64,000 nucleotides of DNA from Caballeronia sordidicola (GCF_002220365.1 NZ_MTHB01000206.1:100378-164377); one strand, 5' to 3'; positions 34,212 to 44,039 are shown, counted from the stretch's first letter. Notes: generated from the letters alone by a model not told the origin. Translations and numbers: made by a program.

Positions 34212-35468
34212 TCAAATCACTCCGGATTTTAAGGGTACAAAGAAAACCCGATCGAGCTGCGACTCGCGCCATTGAGTGGGCGAAACGCGCTCGACGAGCG
34301 TCAGTATCTGCGCTTGGGCCGTCTGGGATCCGACTGGCGCTACAAGTCTGCCGCCTACAGCGAGTTGATCGAGCAACGCCTGCGGAACGTCGAGTCCGGC
34401 ACAAGCAATCACAATGGCGTCGAACGGCGCAACCGCCGGCAATCCGAGGCGGCCATCGCCGTAATGCAGACGGATGTTCGGCACGCGCAACGGCCGCAGG
34501 TTCAGCTTTGCGCGCTCGGATAACGGCCGGATCCGTTCGATCGAATACACGTCGGTTGCTACCTGCGACAACACAGCTGCCTGATACCCGCAGCCCGTGC
34601 CGATTTCCAGCACATTTCTGAGCGTGCGTCCGGCTGCGACCAGCTCGATCATCCGCGCGACCACGGACGGCTTGGAGATAGTCTGATGATGACCGATCGG
34701 CAACGCAGCATCCTCATAAGCCTGCGTGGCAAGTCCGGGATCGACGAACATATGGCGCGGCACTGCGGCCATGGCGGCGAGCACGCGTGCGTCCGTTATG
34801 CCGTTGGCACGCAGTCGTTCGACCATGCGCTCACGTACTCGTTCCGATGTCAGCGCGTGAGTGCTTTGGTGCCCGACCCGGGACGCAGCCTTTCGGACGG
34901 CGTTCGGTTTGACCTCGGGCTGCGACGCCGGTTTTAACTTCGCTGGTTGCAAATTCGCCGGTTGTCCATTCGCAGGTTGTACATTCAATCTCGCATCCGG
35001 CTTCAAGTGCGTCTTGGACCTTGGCTGAGCATCGCGCGTTTCATTTGGGCGCGCGCCCGAACGCAACGCGCCGGGCTGATGATGCGCGACGATCGTGGAA
35101 GGTTTCGACGCAGCATGCAATCTTGCGGCCGAACGGTACTCATCTCCCGTCGATGCAGCCGGATTTCCCGCTACCCCTTGCGCCGCCGTGTTGCCCGTGA
35201 GCGCCTTCAATTCAGGTTTCGCCGCCGTACTCGTCCTTAAGCCGGGATGCATGCCAGGCGACGGTTTCACTGCCCTTCCGCCCGCCAGCTTAGGGGAAGC
35301 TGCAGAGGCCTTGTGTGTGGCCACCGCGGATTTCAAGACACCACTGCCGCCCGAAATAGCCTTCAATGCCGGCTTGCTGCGCGCATCGGGACGGGCAGTC
35401 GCCTTGCGCGGCTCCCGCACCAGATCGGCGAGCGCCAGCGGAAAGCGTTTCGCGCGTTCGTCCGTCAT
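34212..35468 (-). CDS. pcm: Protein-L-isoaspartate O-methyltransferase with long N-terminal extension
   Basis: Repairs isoaspartyl residues in aged proteins. The start is set at 35468 (MTDERAKRFPLALADLVREP, 418 residues) where ATGA overlaps the surE stop by four bases. The C-terminal ~220 residues are the enzyme: the M/V-xx-RLRANGITDARVLAAMAAVPRH start, SAM motif VLEIGTGCGYQAAVLS and YSIERI. The first ~190 residues are low-complexity, rich in Ala, Pro, Lys and Ser, with a repeated QPANxQPAxLxPA unit, and have no counterpart in the ~208-residue E. coli enzyme. The cluster surE-pcm-nlpD-rpoS is conserved and tied to stationary-phase survival. Confidence 0.93.
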   Translation of the reverse strand: MTDERAKRFPLALADLVREPRKATARPDARSKPALKAISGGSGVLKSAVATHKASAASPKLAGGRAVKPSPGMHPGLRTSTAAKPELKALTGNTAAQGVAGNPAASTGDEYRSAARLHAASKPSTIVAHHQPGALRSGARPNETRDAQPRSKTHLKPDARLNVQPANGQPANLQPAKLKPASQPEVKPNAVRKAASRVGHQSTHALTSERVRERMVERLRANGITDARVLAAMAAVPRHMFVDPGLATQAYEDAALPIGHHQTISKPSVVARMIELVAAGRTLRNVLEIGTGCGYQAAVLSQVATDVYSIERIRPLSERAKLNLRPLRVPNIRLHYGDGRLGLPAVAPFDAIVIACAGLDVPQALLDQLAVGGRLVAPVGSQTAQAQILTLVERVSPTQWRESQLDRVFFVPLKSGVI

Positions 35469-36223
35469 GAACGGCGGCTCCGTGCCTCGGCCCACTCGCG
35501 GGTAGCGGGCAGCAGCTTGGTGTGCGTCAGATCGAGTTGCAGCGGCGTGATCGAGATATGGCCGTTCGCCACCGCGTGGAAGTCCGTGCCTTCGCTGGCA
35601 TCGAGCGCGTCGCCAGACGGCCCGATCCACCAGATCGGATTACCGCGCGGATCGATTTGCCGAACGACCGGCTGCGATGGATGGCGCTTGCCCAACCGCG
35701 TAATGCGCCACTCGCCCATCTCGTCATACGGCAGACTTGGAATGTTTACGTTGAGCAGCGGATGGCCAGGCATGGGGTGCGCGAGATAGTGCGCGACGAT
35801 GTCCGCCGCCACGCGCGCCGCGTCCTCCAGATGCAACCAGTCGCGCCCGACCAGCGAGAAGGCAATGGCCGGCACGCCGAACATGAACCCTTCGGTGGCC
35901 GCTGCGACCGTGCCGGAATACAACGTGTCCTCGCCCATGTTCTGGCCGTTGTTAATTCCTGATACGACCAGATCCGGCTGCTCGGCCAGCATGCCCGTCA
36001 GCGCGATGTGCACCGAGTCCGTTGGCGTGCCGTTGACGTAATTGAAACCGTTCGCCGCAGTGTGAATGGTGAGCGGCCGCGACAGCGTCAGTGAGTTTGA
36101 AGCGCCGCTGCAGTTTTGCTCGGGCGCCATCACGGTGACTTCGCCAAGCGGCTGCATGGCCGCGTGCAGCACGTTAAGGCCGCGTGCCAGATAACCGTCG
36201 TCGTTGCTGAGTAGGATTCGCAT
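35465..36223 (-). CDS. surE: 5'/3'-nucleotidase SurE
   Basis: A metal-dependent survival-protein phosphatase acting on nucleoside monophosphates and polyphosphate. The 252 residues carry the metal ligands in LLSNDDGY (N7, D8, D9), NCSGASNSLTL and SGINNGQNMGEDTLYSGTVAAA. The start at 36223 opens the conserved MRILLSNDDG. Its stop overlaps the pcm start (ATGA), implying translational coupling through the stress cluster. Confidence 0.97.
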   Translation of the reverse strand: MRILLSNDDGYLARGLNVLHAAMQPLGEVTVMAPEQNCSGASNSLTLSRPLTIHTAANGFNYVNGTPTDSVHIALTGMLAEQPDLVVSGINNGQNMGEDTLYSGTVAAATEGFMFGVPAIAFSLVGRDWLHLEDAARVAADIVAHYLAHPMPGHPLLNVNIPSLPYDEMGEWRITRLGKRHPSQPVVRQIDPRGNPIWWIGPSGDALDASEGTDFHAVANGHISITPLQLDLTHTKLLPATREWAEARSRRS

Positions 36224-36420
36224 CCGACGATTGTAACCGAGGAAGGAAGGCCCGCGGATCGGCAGCGGGGCACTCGGCCAAACGGTCTGCTACAGCGCTT
36301 TACGGTGGACAAATTGCACGCGTTTTATAGACCTTTCGGCCAACGAGACGCGGGCAGGAAGCACGCGCATGCAGCCCTGATCTACACTGCCAGATCACGA
36401 TAATTTCACCCGGAGACACC

Positions 36421-37395
<975 letters not shown>

Positions 37396-37411
37396 CGAAT
37401 CCTGGAAAGAC

Positions 37412-38617
37412 CTAAATCGCCTTGTTCGCCCGCAGTTGCGCAATTTCGTCAGGCTCATACCCGAGCGATTGCAGGACTTCATCGGTGTGTTCGCCGAGTT
37501 GCGGGCCAAGCCAGCGTGTCTCGCCCGGCGTCTCCGACAACTTCGGCGTGACGTTCGGCAGCGCGATCTCGCGGCCATCCTGCCAGGGGAAATGCTGGAT
37601 CATCTGGCGCGCGATGTATTGCGGGTCGGTGAACATGTCGGCCACGCTGTAGATTCGGCCTGCGGGAACATCCGCGGCGTTCAGTACGGCAAGTGCCTCA
37701 TCTATGGAACGGGTGCAAAGCCATACGCGAATGGCGTCGTCAATTTCGCGTGTGCGCGGCACTCGCCCGTCATTCGATGCCAGCGTGGGATCGTTGCCCA
37801 GGTCCTCGCGGCCGATCGCGAGCATCAGCCGCTTGAAGATCGGATCGCTGTTGCCGCCAATGACGATGCTTCCGTCACGACACGGATACGTATTCGACGG
37901 CACGATGCCCGGCAGCGACGCACCCGTGCGCTCGCGGATCATGCCGTACACGCCGTATTCGGGTACGACGCTTTCCATCATGTTGAAGACGGCTTCGTAC
38001 AACGCGACATCGACCACCTGCCCCTTGCCGCCATTCGCTTGCCGGTGGTGCAGCGCCATCAATGCACCGATCACGCCATGCAGCGCCGCAATGGAGTCAC
38101 CAATTGAAATGCCGATGCGCGGCGGCGGCAGGTCGGGGTAACCCGTGATGTGGCGCAACCCGCCCATCGATTCGGCGATGGCGCCAAAGCCCGGCCGGTC
38201 GCGATACGGCCCGGTCTGCCCGTATCCCGACAGCCGCACCATCACGAGACCTGGGTTTTCTGCAGATAACACCTCGTAACCCAGCCCGAGTTTCTCGAGC
38301 AAGCCCGGCCGGAAATTCTCGACGACGATATCGGCTTGCTTCGCCAGCCGCCGGACAATCTCCTTGCCTTCGGGAGACTTGAGATTGACCGTCACCGACT
38401 TTTTATTACGTGCCTGAACGGCCCACCATAGCGATGTCCCGCCTACTTCCGGATACAGCTTGCGCCATTTGCGCAGCGGATCGCCGCCGTTCGGATCTTC
38501 GATCTTGATTACGTCGGCGCCGAACTCGCCCATGAAGCGCGCGGCGAACGGCCCGGCAATCAGCGTACCGAGTTCGAGCACCTTGACGCCGGCGAGCGGT
38601 CCCGTAGAAACGCTCAT
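37412..38617 (-). CDS. Family III (CaiB/BaiF) CoA-transferase
   Basis: The start is set at 38617 (MSVSTGPLAGVKVLELGTLIAGPFAA, 401 residues), with GGAAGGAGACACC just upstream; the longer frame adds 49 unlikely residues. Family III transferases move CoA between carboxylic acids through an aspartyl intermediate. The N-terminal GVKVLELGTLIAGPFAARFMGEFGADVIKIE and the GYGQTGPYRDRPGFGAIAESMGG region, which carries the catalytic Asp, are intact. The substrate (formyl-, succinyl- or other acyl-CoA) cannot be told from sequence. It ends the ybaB-recR-DUF1653 transcription unit. Confidence 0.9.
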   Translation of the reverse strand: MSVSTGPLAGVKVLELGTLIAGPFAARFMGEFGADVIKIEDPNGGDPLRKWRKLYPEVGGTSLWWAVQARNKKSVTVNLKSPEGKEIVRRLAKQADIVVENFRPGLLEKLGLGYEVLSAENPGLVMVRLSGYGQTGPYRDRPGFGAIAESMGGLRHITGYPDLPPPRIGISIGDSIAALHGVIGALMALHHRQANGGKGQVVDVALYEAVFNMMESVVPEYGVYGMIRERTGASLPGIVPSNTYPCRDGSIVIGGNSDPIFKRLMLAIGREDLGNDPTLASNDGRVPRTREIDDAIRVWLCTRSIDEALAVLNAADVPAGRIYSVADMFTDPQYIARQMIQHFPWQDGREIALPNVTPKLSETPGETRWLGPQLGEHTDEVLQSLGYEPDEIAQLRANKAI

Positions 38618-38651
38618 GGTGTCTCCTTCCTTATCTTGTCCACAGCGGTTT

Positions 38652-38876
38652 TCACAGCGGAATGTCGAGCGCCTTGAACCGCGGCGAACCGTCGGCAAGC
38701 GTGCCATTGAACAGGTCCGCCGGGCGCACCCACAGGCCATGATCGTGCGGCCAGAGATGCTCATAGACGATCATCGGCTCTTCCGTCTCTGAATGCCGCG
38801 CCACGCCGATCACGCGATATAAACCGCCCTTGTAATGCCGGTGCGTGGCGAGTGCCAATGCTTCTGCTTCGGTCAT
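38652..38876 (-). CDS. DUF1653 family small protein
   Basis: A 74-residue protein with the family features HYKGGLYRVIGVARHSETEEPMIVYEHL near the start and a Trp/Pro-rich turn (WPHDHGLWVRPADLF). The function is unknown. It lies 44 bases after recR and 34 before the CoA-transferase start, so it is probably read as part of the recR operon. Confidence 0.87.
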   Translation of the reverse strand: MTEAEALALATHRHYKGGLYRVIGVARHSETEEPMIVYEHLWPHDHGLWVRPADLFNGTLADGSPRFKALDIPL

Positions 38877-38920
38877 GTCATTGCCTTGTTGCGGTGTAAC
38901 TAAGGTCTACACGCTGCGGT

Positions 38921-39517
38921 CTAAACTGAGCGCCTGTCCAGCATCGCACGCGCGATCGTGCCTGCGTCAACGTATTCGAGTTCGCCGCCTACCGGCACGC
39001 CACGTGCGAGGCGCGTCACCTTCAGGCCCTTCGACTTGAGCGTCTGCGCGAGGTAATGCGCGGTCGCCTCGCCTTCGTTCGTGAAGTTCGTGGCAAGCAC
39101 GATTTCCTTCACGAGGCCGTCGGTGGCTCGCTGGATCAGGCGATCGAAATGGATCTCTTTCGGCCCGATGCCGTCGAGCGGACTCAACCGTCCCATCAGC
39201 ACGAAATACAGTCCGCGATACGTCAGCGTCTGTTCGAGCATGATCTGGTCAGCGGGCGTTTCGACCACGCAGAGCAGTTCAGGATCGCGTTCGGGGTCAA
39301 TGCAGACTTCGCAAATTGCCGCCTCGGTGAACGTATTGCACTTTTCACAGTGTTGCAGATGCTCGGTGGCGAACATCAGGGAGCGGCCGAGCTTTTCAGC
39401 GCCCGGCCGGTCGTGCTGCATCAGGTGATAGGCCATGCGCTGAGCCGACTTGGGGCCCACGCCCGGCAGCGCGCGCAATGCTTCGACGAGCGCCGACAAG
39501 GCGGAAGGTTGTTTCAT
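38921..39517 (-). CDS. recR: Recombination mediator RecR
   Basis: A ring-forming DNA-clamp protein of the RecFOR pathway that loads RecA at gaps. The 198 residues show the HhH segment (LPGVGPKSAQRMAYHL), the zinc finger C57, C60, C69, C72 (HCEKCNTFTEAAICEVC) and a Toprim domain (LLCVVETPADQIMLEQT...). The order dnaX-ybaB-recR is the conserved bacterial arrangement. It lies 35 bases downstream of ybaB. Confidence 0.97.
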   Translation of the reverse strand: MKQPSALSALVEALRALPGVGPKSAQRMAYHLMQHDRPGAEKLGRSLMFATEHLQHCEKCNTFTEAAICEVCIDPERDPELLCVVETPADQIMLEQTLTYRGLYFVLMGRLSPLDGIGPKEIHFDRLIQRATDGLVKEIVLATNFTNEGEATAHYLAQTLKSKGLKVTRLARGVPVGGELEYVDAGTIARAMLDRRSV

Positions 39518-39552
39518 GCGCTTGGGACCCTATGCTCTGAGGGTTGAGATAT

Positions 39553-39879
39553 TTAGAACGGCAGCTTGAAACCCGGCGGCATCGGCATGCCGGCCGTCAT
39601 GCCGCTCATCTTTTCCTGCGTGGTGGCTTCGGCTTTACGCACGGCGTCGTTGAAAGCAGCGGCAACGAGGTCTTCCAGCATGTCCTTGTCGTCAGCGAGC
39701 AAGCTCGGGTCGATGGTTACGCGGCGGACGTCGTTCTTACACGTCATGACCACCTTCACGAGACCAGCGCCAGACTGTCCTTCCACTTCGACCAGGGCGA
39801 GTTCGTCCTGCATCTTCTTCATGTTGTCCTGCATTTGCTGAGCTTGCTTCATCAAGCCGGCGAGTTGGTTCTTCATCAT
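39553..39879 (-). CDS. YbaB/EbfC-family nucleoid-associated protein
   Basis: A 108-residue DNA-binding dimer of the YbaB/EbfC type. The Met/Gln-rich N-terminal helix (LAGLMKQAQQMQDNMKKMQDELA) and the beta-sheet segment (GLVKVVMTCKNDVRRVTIDPSLL) are typical; the C-terminus is MPPGFKLPF. It may bind the nucleoid or assist RecR. The family is often co-expressed with dnaX, but here a 409-bp gap separates the two. Confidence 0.95.
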   Translation of the reverse strand: MMKNQLAGLMKQAQQMQDNMKKMQDELALVEVEGQSGAGLVKVVMTCKNDVRRVTIDPSLLADDKDMLEDLVAAAFNDAVRKAEATTQEKMSGMTAGMPMPPGFKLPF

Positions 39880-40288
39880 GGTCGGGCTCCTTGCTGGAAA
39901 CGGGGTAAAGAGAATGAGTGCATGCCACGTGGTTCGAAATTGGCTCGGGACCGCGCCGGCTGTGAATGGGTGATGGGCGTTGCCTCGCGTGCTTTATACG
40001 CTTACAGCGGGTGTTTCGATGTTCATTTGAGCCGTCCGGCACGCAGGGGGTTTCTCACCTCCGTGCTTGCCCAGCTCTCTTGGTCTGACAGACTGAACGA
40101 AGCTTAGACGCTCTGACTCGTTCGCTCCGCAGGGGTTCTGGCTTTATCGCTCTCCAGCTTTCTCGGGCTGCGTAGCTTAACGGCTTTCGGCGCTTGAACA
40201 CAGCGTGCTTGCCTGCGGTGCAGTGTCCGCGATGTCCCGCCGCCTACCATCCTTTCGCGCCAGCCTTTCTTCGCCCACCGAAATAACG
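39880..40288. other. Gap between dnaX and ybaB
   Basis: No coding or RNA gene is supported in 409 bp. There is a short palindrome GTCTG-A-CAGAC (40083-40093). The stretch must hold the ybaB promoter if dnaX is terminated; no convincing hexamers or T-run hairpins were found. Confidence 0.35.
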
Positions 40289-43201
40289 TCAGTTTGCCGA
40301 TGCCGCATTCTGGCCGCCATCCTGCGCATTAATTGGTGCCAGCGCCGATGCCAGCGGCTTGATCGAACCCTGCACGATACTCGCGCCAAAATCGCGGATC
40401 AGCGATTGCACGAACGGGTTCTGCGTAATCTCCCGCTCCGCCTCATGCTGGCGCTGCGCGCGAGCAGCGGCGTCGAGCGCGGCGGCCGTGCGACGCGCCG
40501 GACCGACATTCACATTCACGTCGATCGACCGCCCGAGCTTATCGGTCAATGCAGCCTTCAGCTTCGCAACCTGTGCGCTTTCGGCGTATTGCGGGACCGG
40601 CACGGCAAGCGTGATGGACGTGTCGTCGCATGCGGTCAGTTCACTATTGAAGGCGAGTTGGTAAGCGATACCCTTCAGCGGCAAATCCACCGCAAGCGCT
40701 GGCCAGTCACCGCTCACGCCAATGGCATCGAGCGAGACGGCGGGCGGCAGCGGACGTGCATCGACTCTGGGCGCTGGCTTGGCGGCGGGTGCATCGTTAA
40801 AGTGCAGGTCGTCGGGACCGCTGTCGAACGCCGGCATGAAACCGTCGTCGGGCGGCATAAAAAAGCCCTCTTCCGACGACACCGGTTGATAGTCGTCCAG
40901 CGGCATTTCTTCCCATGGAGGGGTTGCGCCGCCGGTGTTCTTGCTGGCACTGGCGCCCGTGCCGCTGGCACCCCGCGACGCTCCGGCATTTGAATCATTG
41001 CCGTTCGCGTTCGGCTGCGCACCGCCGAACCTGGAGTCGCCCGCTGCGGGTGCTGCGCTTCGATCGGCCGAAGCAGCAGGCCGGCGTGGCACGGGAACCT
41101 GCACGGTAGGCGTCGCCTTGGGGGCTGCAGGTTTGCGCACGGGTTCGGGAGCACGCGCCCCGCGATCCGACGATACCCGCATGCCCGCGCTGCGCAACAC
41201 ATCGAGCGCGGCGCTAGCACCGCCCGTCGCACGTGGCGATGGGGCTTTTTCAGCCGGCGGCACACCCCGGTTCTCGACTTGGCCCTTGCCCCCGGTCTCG
41301 GCCCGATCGGCAGCAGCGCGATCGACGAGTCCCTGGGCGGCTGCGGCCAGCGCGGAGTTGGAGTCGGAATCGGGTTCTGACTCAGAAATAGCCGGGACGT
41401 CGTCCGGCGAGGCATCGGAGCTGGCAGAGGGCAAAGGCGTGTCGACAGAGCGCTGCGGATCTAAGGATAGTGCCGCTGCCCCAGGGGACTGCGATCCAAC
41501 AGGAATAGTCGCCGGTGGGTTTCGCGCATCCACTGCGTCCACCTTCGCACCATCGTCATGCTCGTCGACAAACTTGTCCGTCGGCGCTTCAGCTTTCCCT
41601 TGCTCTGCATCATCCGGATCGATAACGCGAGCCTGGGCAACCGCGGGGGTAACGATTACCTCACCCGTTTGATCAGGCTCCGTGATCACCCGCGCGTTCG
41701 GCGCTGGCTCAGGCGCGGGCTCAGGCGCTGGCTCAGGCGCTGGCTCAATCGCGACGTTTTGCACTACATCGCCACTAGTTGCTGCAAGATTCTCGGGCGG
41801 GACGGCTCCCGAACCCGCCGCCGGCGCCGGAGCCGGATCGCGCTGATCCGCAGCAGCGCTGTGCTCGGACGCCGCCAATTGACCCGCATCCTGCGCAGGC
41901 GTTGTTTTCACACGATCCGGAGCCGACGCCGCCGATCCTTCCGAAGCGACATCAGCCACACGATTCACCGCCGGCTTCGCCGCGCCCGCAACCGGCGAGA
42001 CCGCCCCACCGGCGACAACACCACTCGGGACCGATTGACGTGCTCCTCCTGCACCTGGCGAGCCCACAACAGCCTGTCTCACCTGCGCGCCCCCCCCGCC
42101 ACCTCCACCCGGACCACCAGCGGGCTCGAATGCAAGCATGCGCAACAGGGTCATGGTGAAACCGGCATATTCATCGGGTGCCAGCCCCATCTCGCCTCGC
42201 CCGATCGTCGCGATCTGATAGAACAGTTGCACGTGCTCGGCGCTGAGCAAGTCGGCGAAACGGCGGATATCGGTTGCCTCCGGCCATTCGTCCAGCACCG
42301 AAGCCGGCGCGTATTGCGCCCACGCGATCCGGTGCAACAAGCCGGCCAAGTCCTGCAGCGCTGTGGAGAACGACAAACTGCGCAACGCCATCTCGTCCGC
42401 GATGCCAAGCACGCCCTGCCCGTCGCCGGCCGCGAGGGTATCGAGCAAGCGGATCAGATAACTCTGGTCGAGCGCGCCGAGCATGCCGCGCACGGCCTCC
42501 TCGGTGACCTGGTTTGCCGAATACGCGATGGCCTGGTCAGTGAGCGAAAGCGCGTCGCGCATGCTGCCGTCTGCAGCACGCGACAAAAGACGCAGCGCTT
42601 GCAGCTCGTAAGGGATCTGCTCTTCACCGAGCACATGTTCCAGATGCCCCACGATCTGCCCTGCCGGCATCTGCTTCAGATTGAACTGCAGGCAGCGCGA
42701 CAGCACGGTGACGGGGATCTTCTGGGGATCGGTGGTGGCCAGGATGAACTTCACGTGCGCGGGCGGCTCTTCCAGCGTCTTCAACATGGCGTTGAACGCG
42801 TGGTTCGTGAGCATGTGCACTTCGTCGATCATGTAGACCTTGAAACGCGCATCGACGGGGGCGTACACCGCGCGCTCGAGCAACGCGGCCATTTCGTCCA
42901 CGCCGCGATTACTGGCCGCGTCCATCTCCACATAATCGACAAACCGTCCCTCATCGATCTCCTTGCACGCCCGGCATACGCCGCACGGCGTGGATGTCAC
43001 GCCGGTCTCGCAATTGAGCGCCTTGGCGAAGATCCGCGAGAGCGTCGTCTTGCCGACACCACGGGTGCCGGTGAACAGATAGGCGTGGTGCAGCCGTGCG
43101 CCGTCGAGCGCGTGCGAGAGCGCGCGCACCACGTGCTCCTGGCCAACGAGCGAAGCGAAAGATTTGGGCCGCCACTTGCGTGCGAGAACTTGATAGGTCA
43201 T
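40289..43201 (-). CDS. dnaX: DNA polymerase III tau (and possibly gamma) subunit DnaX
   Basis: The clamp-loader ATPase. The 970 residues start MTYQVLARKWRPKSFASLVGQ. Walker A GTRGVGKT lies at 45-52, zinc ligands at C64, C73, C76 and C79, Walker B DEVH at 127-130 and the SRC arginine-finger motif at 168-170. Domain III ends near 358 (TLLRMLAFEP). A ~390-residue Pro/Ala/Ser/Asp-rich linker follows, then the tau-specific C-terminal domain. E. coli tau is 643 residues, so the linker is much longer here. An eight-G run in codons 369-371 may allow slippage to a gamma-like form. No Shine-Dalgarno sequence is visible before the ATG; a -10-like TACAAT lies 7 bases upstream. Confidence 0.96.
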   Translation of the reverse strand: MTYQVLARKWRPKSFASLVGQEHVVRALSHALDGARLHHAYLFTGTRGVGKTTLSRIFAKALNCETGVTSTPCGVCRACKEIDEGRFVDYVEMDAASNRGVDEMAALLERAVYAPVDARFKVYMIDEVHMLTNHAFNAMLKTLEEPPAHVKFILATTDPQKIPVTVLSRCLQFNLKQMPAGQIVGHLEHVLGEEQIPYELQALRLLSRAADGSMRDALSLTDQAIAYSANQVTEEAVRGMLGALDQSYLIRLLDTLAAGDGQGVLGIADEMALRSLSFSTALQDLAGLLHRIAWAQYAPASVLDEWPEATDIRRFADLLSAEHVQLFYQIATIGRGEMGLAPDEYAGFTMTLLRMLAFEPAGGPGGGGGGGAQVRQAVVGSPGAGGARQSVPSGVVAGGAVSPVAGAAKPAVNRVADVASEGSAASAPDRVKTTPAQDAGQLAASEHSAAADQRDPAPAPAAGSGAVPPENLAATSGDVVQNVAIEPAPEPAPEPAPEPAPNARVITEPDQTGEVIVTPAVAQARVIDPDDAEQGKAEAPTDKFVDEHDDGAKVDAVDARNPPATIPVGSQSPGAAALSLDPQRSVDTPLPSASSDASPDDVPAISESEPDSDSNSALAAAAQGLVDRAAADRAETGGKGQVENRGVPPAEKAPSPRATGGASAALDVLRSAGMRVSSDRGARAPEPVRKPAAPKATPTVQVPVPRRPAASADRSAAPAAGDSRFGGAQPNANGNDSNAGASRGASGTGASASKNTGGATPPWEEMPLDDYQPVSSEEGFFMPPDDGFMPAFDSGPDDLHFNDAPAAKPAPRVDARPLPPAVSLDAIGVSGDWPALAVDLPLKGIAYQLAFNSELTACDDTSITLAVPVPQYAESAQVAKLKAALTDKLGRSIDVNVNVGPARRTAAALDAAARAQRQHEAEREITQNPFVQSLIRDFGASIVQGSIKPLASALAPINAQDGGQNAASAN
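41701..41748. repeat. Four 12-bp tandem repeats in the dnaX linker
   Basis: Four copies of GCGC(T/G)GGCTCA(G/A), in frame, encode a PEPA repeat in the disordered linker of DnaX. Copy-number change would alter linker length without a frameshift. Confidence 0.85.
42090..42097 (-). other. Eight-G homopolymer in dnaX at the end of domain III
   Basis: On the coding strand the run is GGC-GGGGGGGG-CGCG, codons 369-371. Loss of one G puts TGA five codons later (373-residue product). Gain of one G puts TGA at a point giving 416 residues. Both products would retain domains I-III, like the gamma subunit of E. coli. See the finding on this site. Confidence 0.6.
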
Positions 43202-43540
43202 GCCGAAATTGTATCAGCAACGTCAAGAGGCAAAAGCGTTTCGCCGAGGGGCACGCGCCTGCGGAAACGGCGCGCAGGAACCTGCACCGCATACGGGCGA
43301 AGCGGCTTCTCGGGCAGCGAAAAACGTGGATGAAAAACATGCAAACGAGCGTGGATACGAGCGCACGAAAGACACAAACCCTGACAGGCCATCCGGAACC
43401 CGGAAGACAGGAAGCTTGAAATACTAGGGACAAACGATCGGACGCAGGGGAAATACGGGGGACGAAATACGGCGAAGTAGTGAGGCGAGGGACTGTGAAC
43501 GACTAGACGATGACGAACAACGAGCAACAAAAGCGAAGGT
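43202..43540. other. Gap between dnaX and ffs
   Basis: Only the dnaX upstream region is seen. Apart from the -10-like TACAAT near the start codon of dnaX, nothing was recognised, and frames in it are not convincing as genes. Confidence 0.35.
43208..43213 (-). promoter_or_regulatory. Candidate -10 element very close to the dnaX start
   Basis: TACAAT on the minus strand, only six bases between its end and the dnaX ATG. A TTTTGC hexamer lies 16 bp upstream. If used, transcription would begin at or near the A of the start codon. Confidence 0.3.
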
Positions 43541-43636
43541 GACGAGCCCGACCCTCGGCACTGGTAGAAAACGGCTGTGGCTGCTTCGTTCCCGACCTGA
43601 CCAGGTTGACCGCGCCACCATGCGAGGAGGCCCGTC
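43541..43636 (-). ncRNA. ffs: 4.5S (small SRP) RNA
   Basis: The minus strand carries the universally conserved SRP core: the ACCTGGTCAGGTCGGGAACG segment followed by AAGCAGCCACAGCC. This is close to E. coli 4.5S RNA in the asymmetric and symmetric loops and the GGAA-type tetraloop region (here GGAACG). The ends GACGGGCC and GGGCTCGTC pair to close the rod. The length of about 96 bases fits the bacterial small SRP RNA. The RNA joins Ffh for co-translational membrane targeting. Its position upstream of dnaX is known in related genomes. The exact ends are estimated from the pairing. Confidence 0.92.
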
Positions 43637-43643
43637 ACGGAGA

Positions 43644-43649
43644 ATCATA
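43644..43649 (-). promoter_or_regulatory. Candidate ffs -10 element
   Basis: TATGAT on the minus strand, 7 bases upstream of the predicted 5' end of 4.5S RNA, the right distance for a transcription start. No good -35 hexamer at 16-18 bp. Confidence 0.5.
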
Positions 43650-44039
43650 TCAGAGAAGGATCGCCACGCCCACCAGCAAGGTGGGTGCTATTGCAATTCA
43701 GGCGCGCAATCGCAATATGCATGACCTGGGGCCAGTAGCCTTGCCGCCTGTGCTCGCTGTGTAAATACTCCGCTGAATCCGCGGCGAAATCCGGGGCTGG
43801 AGATTCACCCAGACGGAGCCTATCGGTACCCGGCAACAGATAGCAAAGTAAGCTAAGATGACAATTTGAAGCACCGGTGAATCACCGTGTGACGGGCAGA
43901 ACGCGGCTTTTCCGGCAACGGTATGCGCCCATCCAAGCGAGCGGCTCTACACCCCGCAGCGCGGCGAACTATTTCCTGTTTTGGTGTATCGTGGCGAGCA
44001 TTCAAACGCGGGCCTCGAATTCATAGAGGTATTCACATA
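43650..44039. other. Divergent gap between ffs and trxA
   Basis: 390 bp without a supported gene. Contains a small hairpin CGGTG-AAT-CACCG (about 43875-43887). The trxA start is preceded by AGAGGT, a good ribosome-binding sequence. The trxA promoter is not resolved. Confidence 0.3.

Noticed and set aside
39940..39960. GGTTCGAAAT resembling a tRNA T-loop
   Set aside because: No acceptor stem, anticodon arm or D-arm could be folded around it.
41558..43333. Plus-strand 591-codon open frame over dnaX
   Set aside because: Antisense to a gene with intact catalytic motifs; Arg/His-rich translation, no domain recognised.
43424..43648. Short open frames across the SRP RNA region
   Set aside because: They overlap the conserved 4.5S RNA, which explains the sequence.
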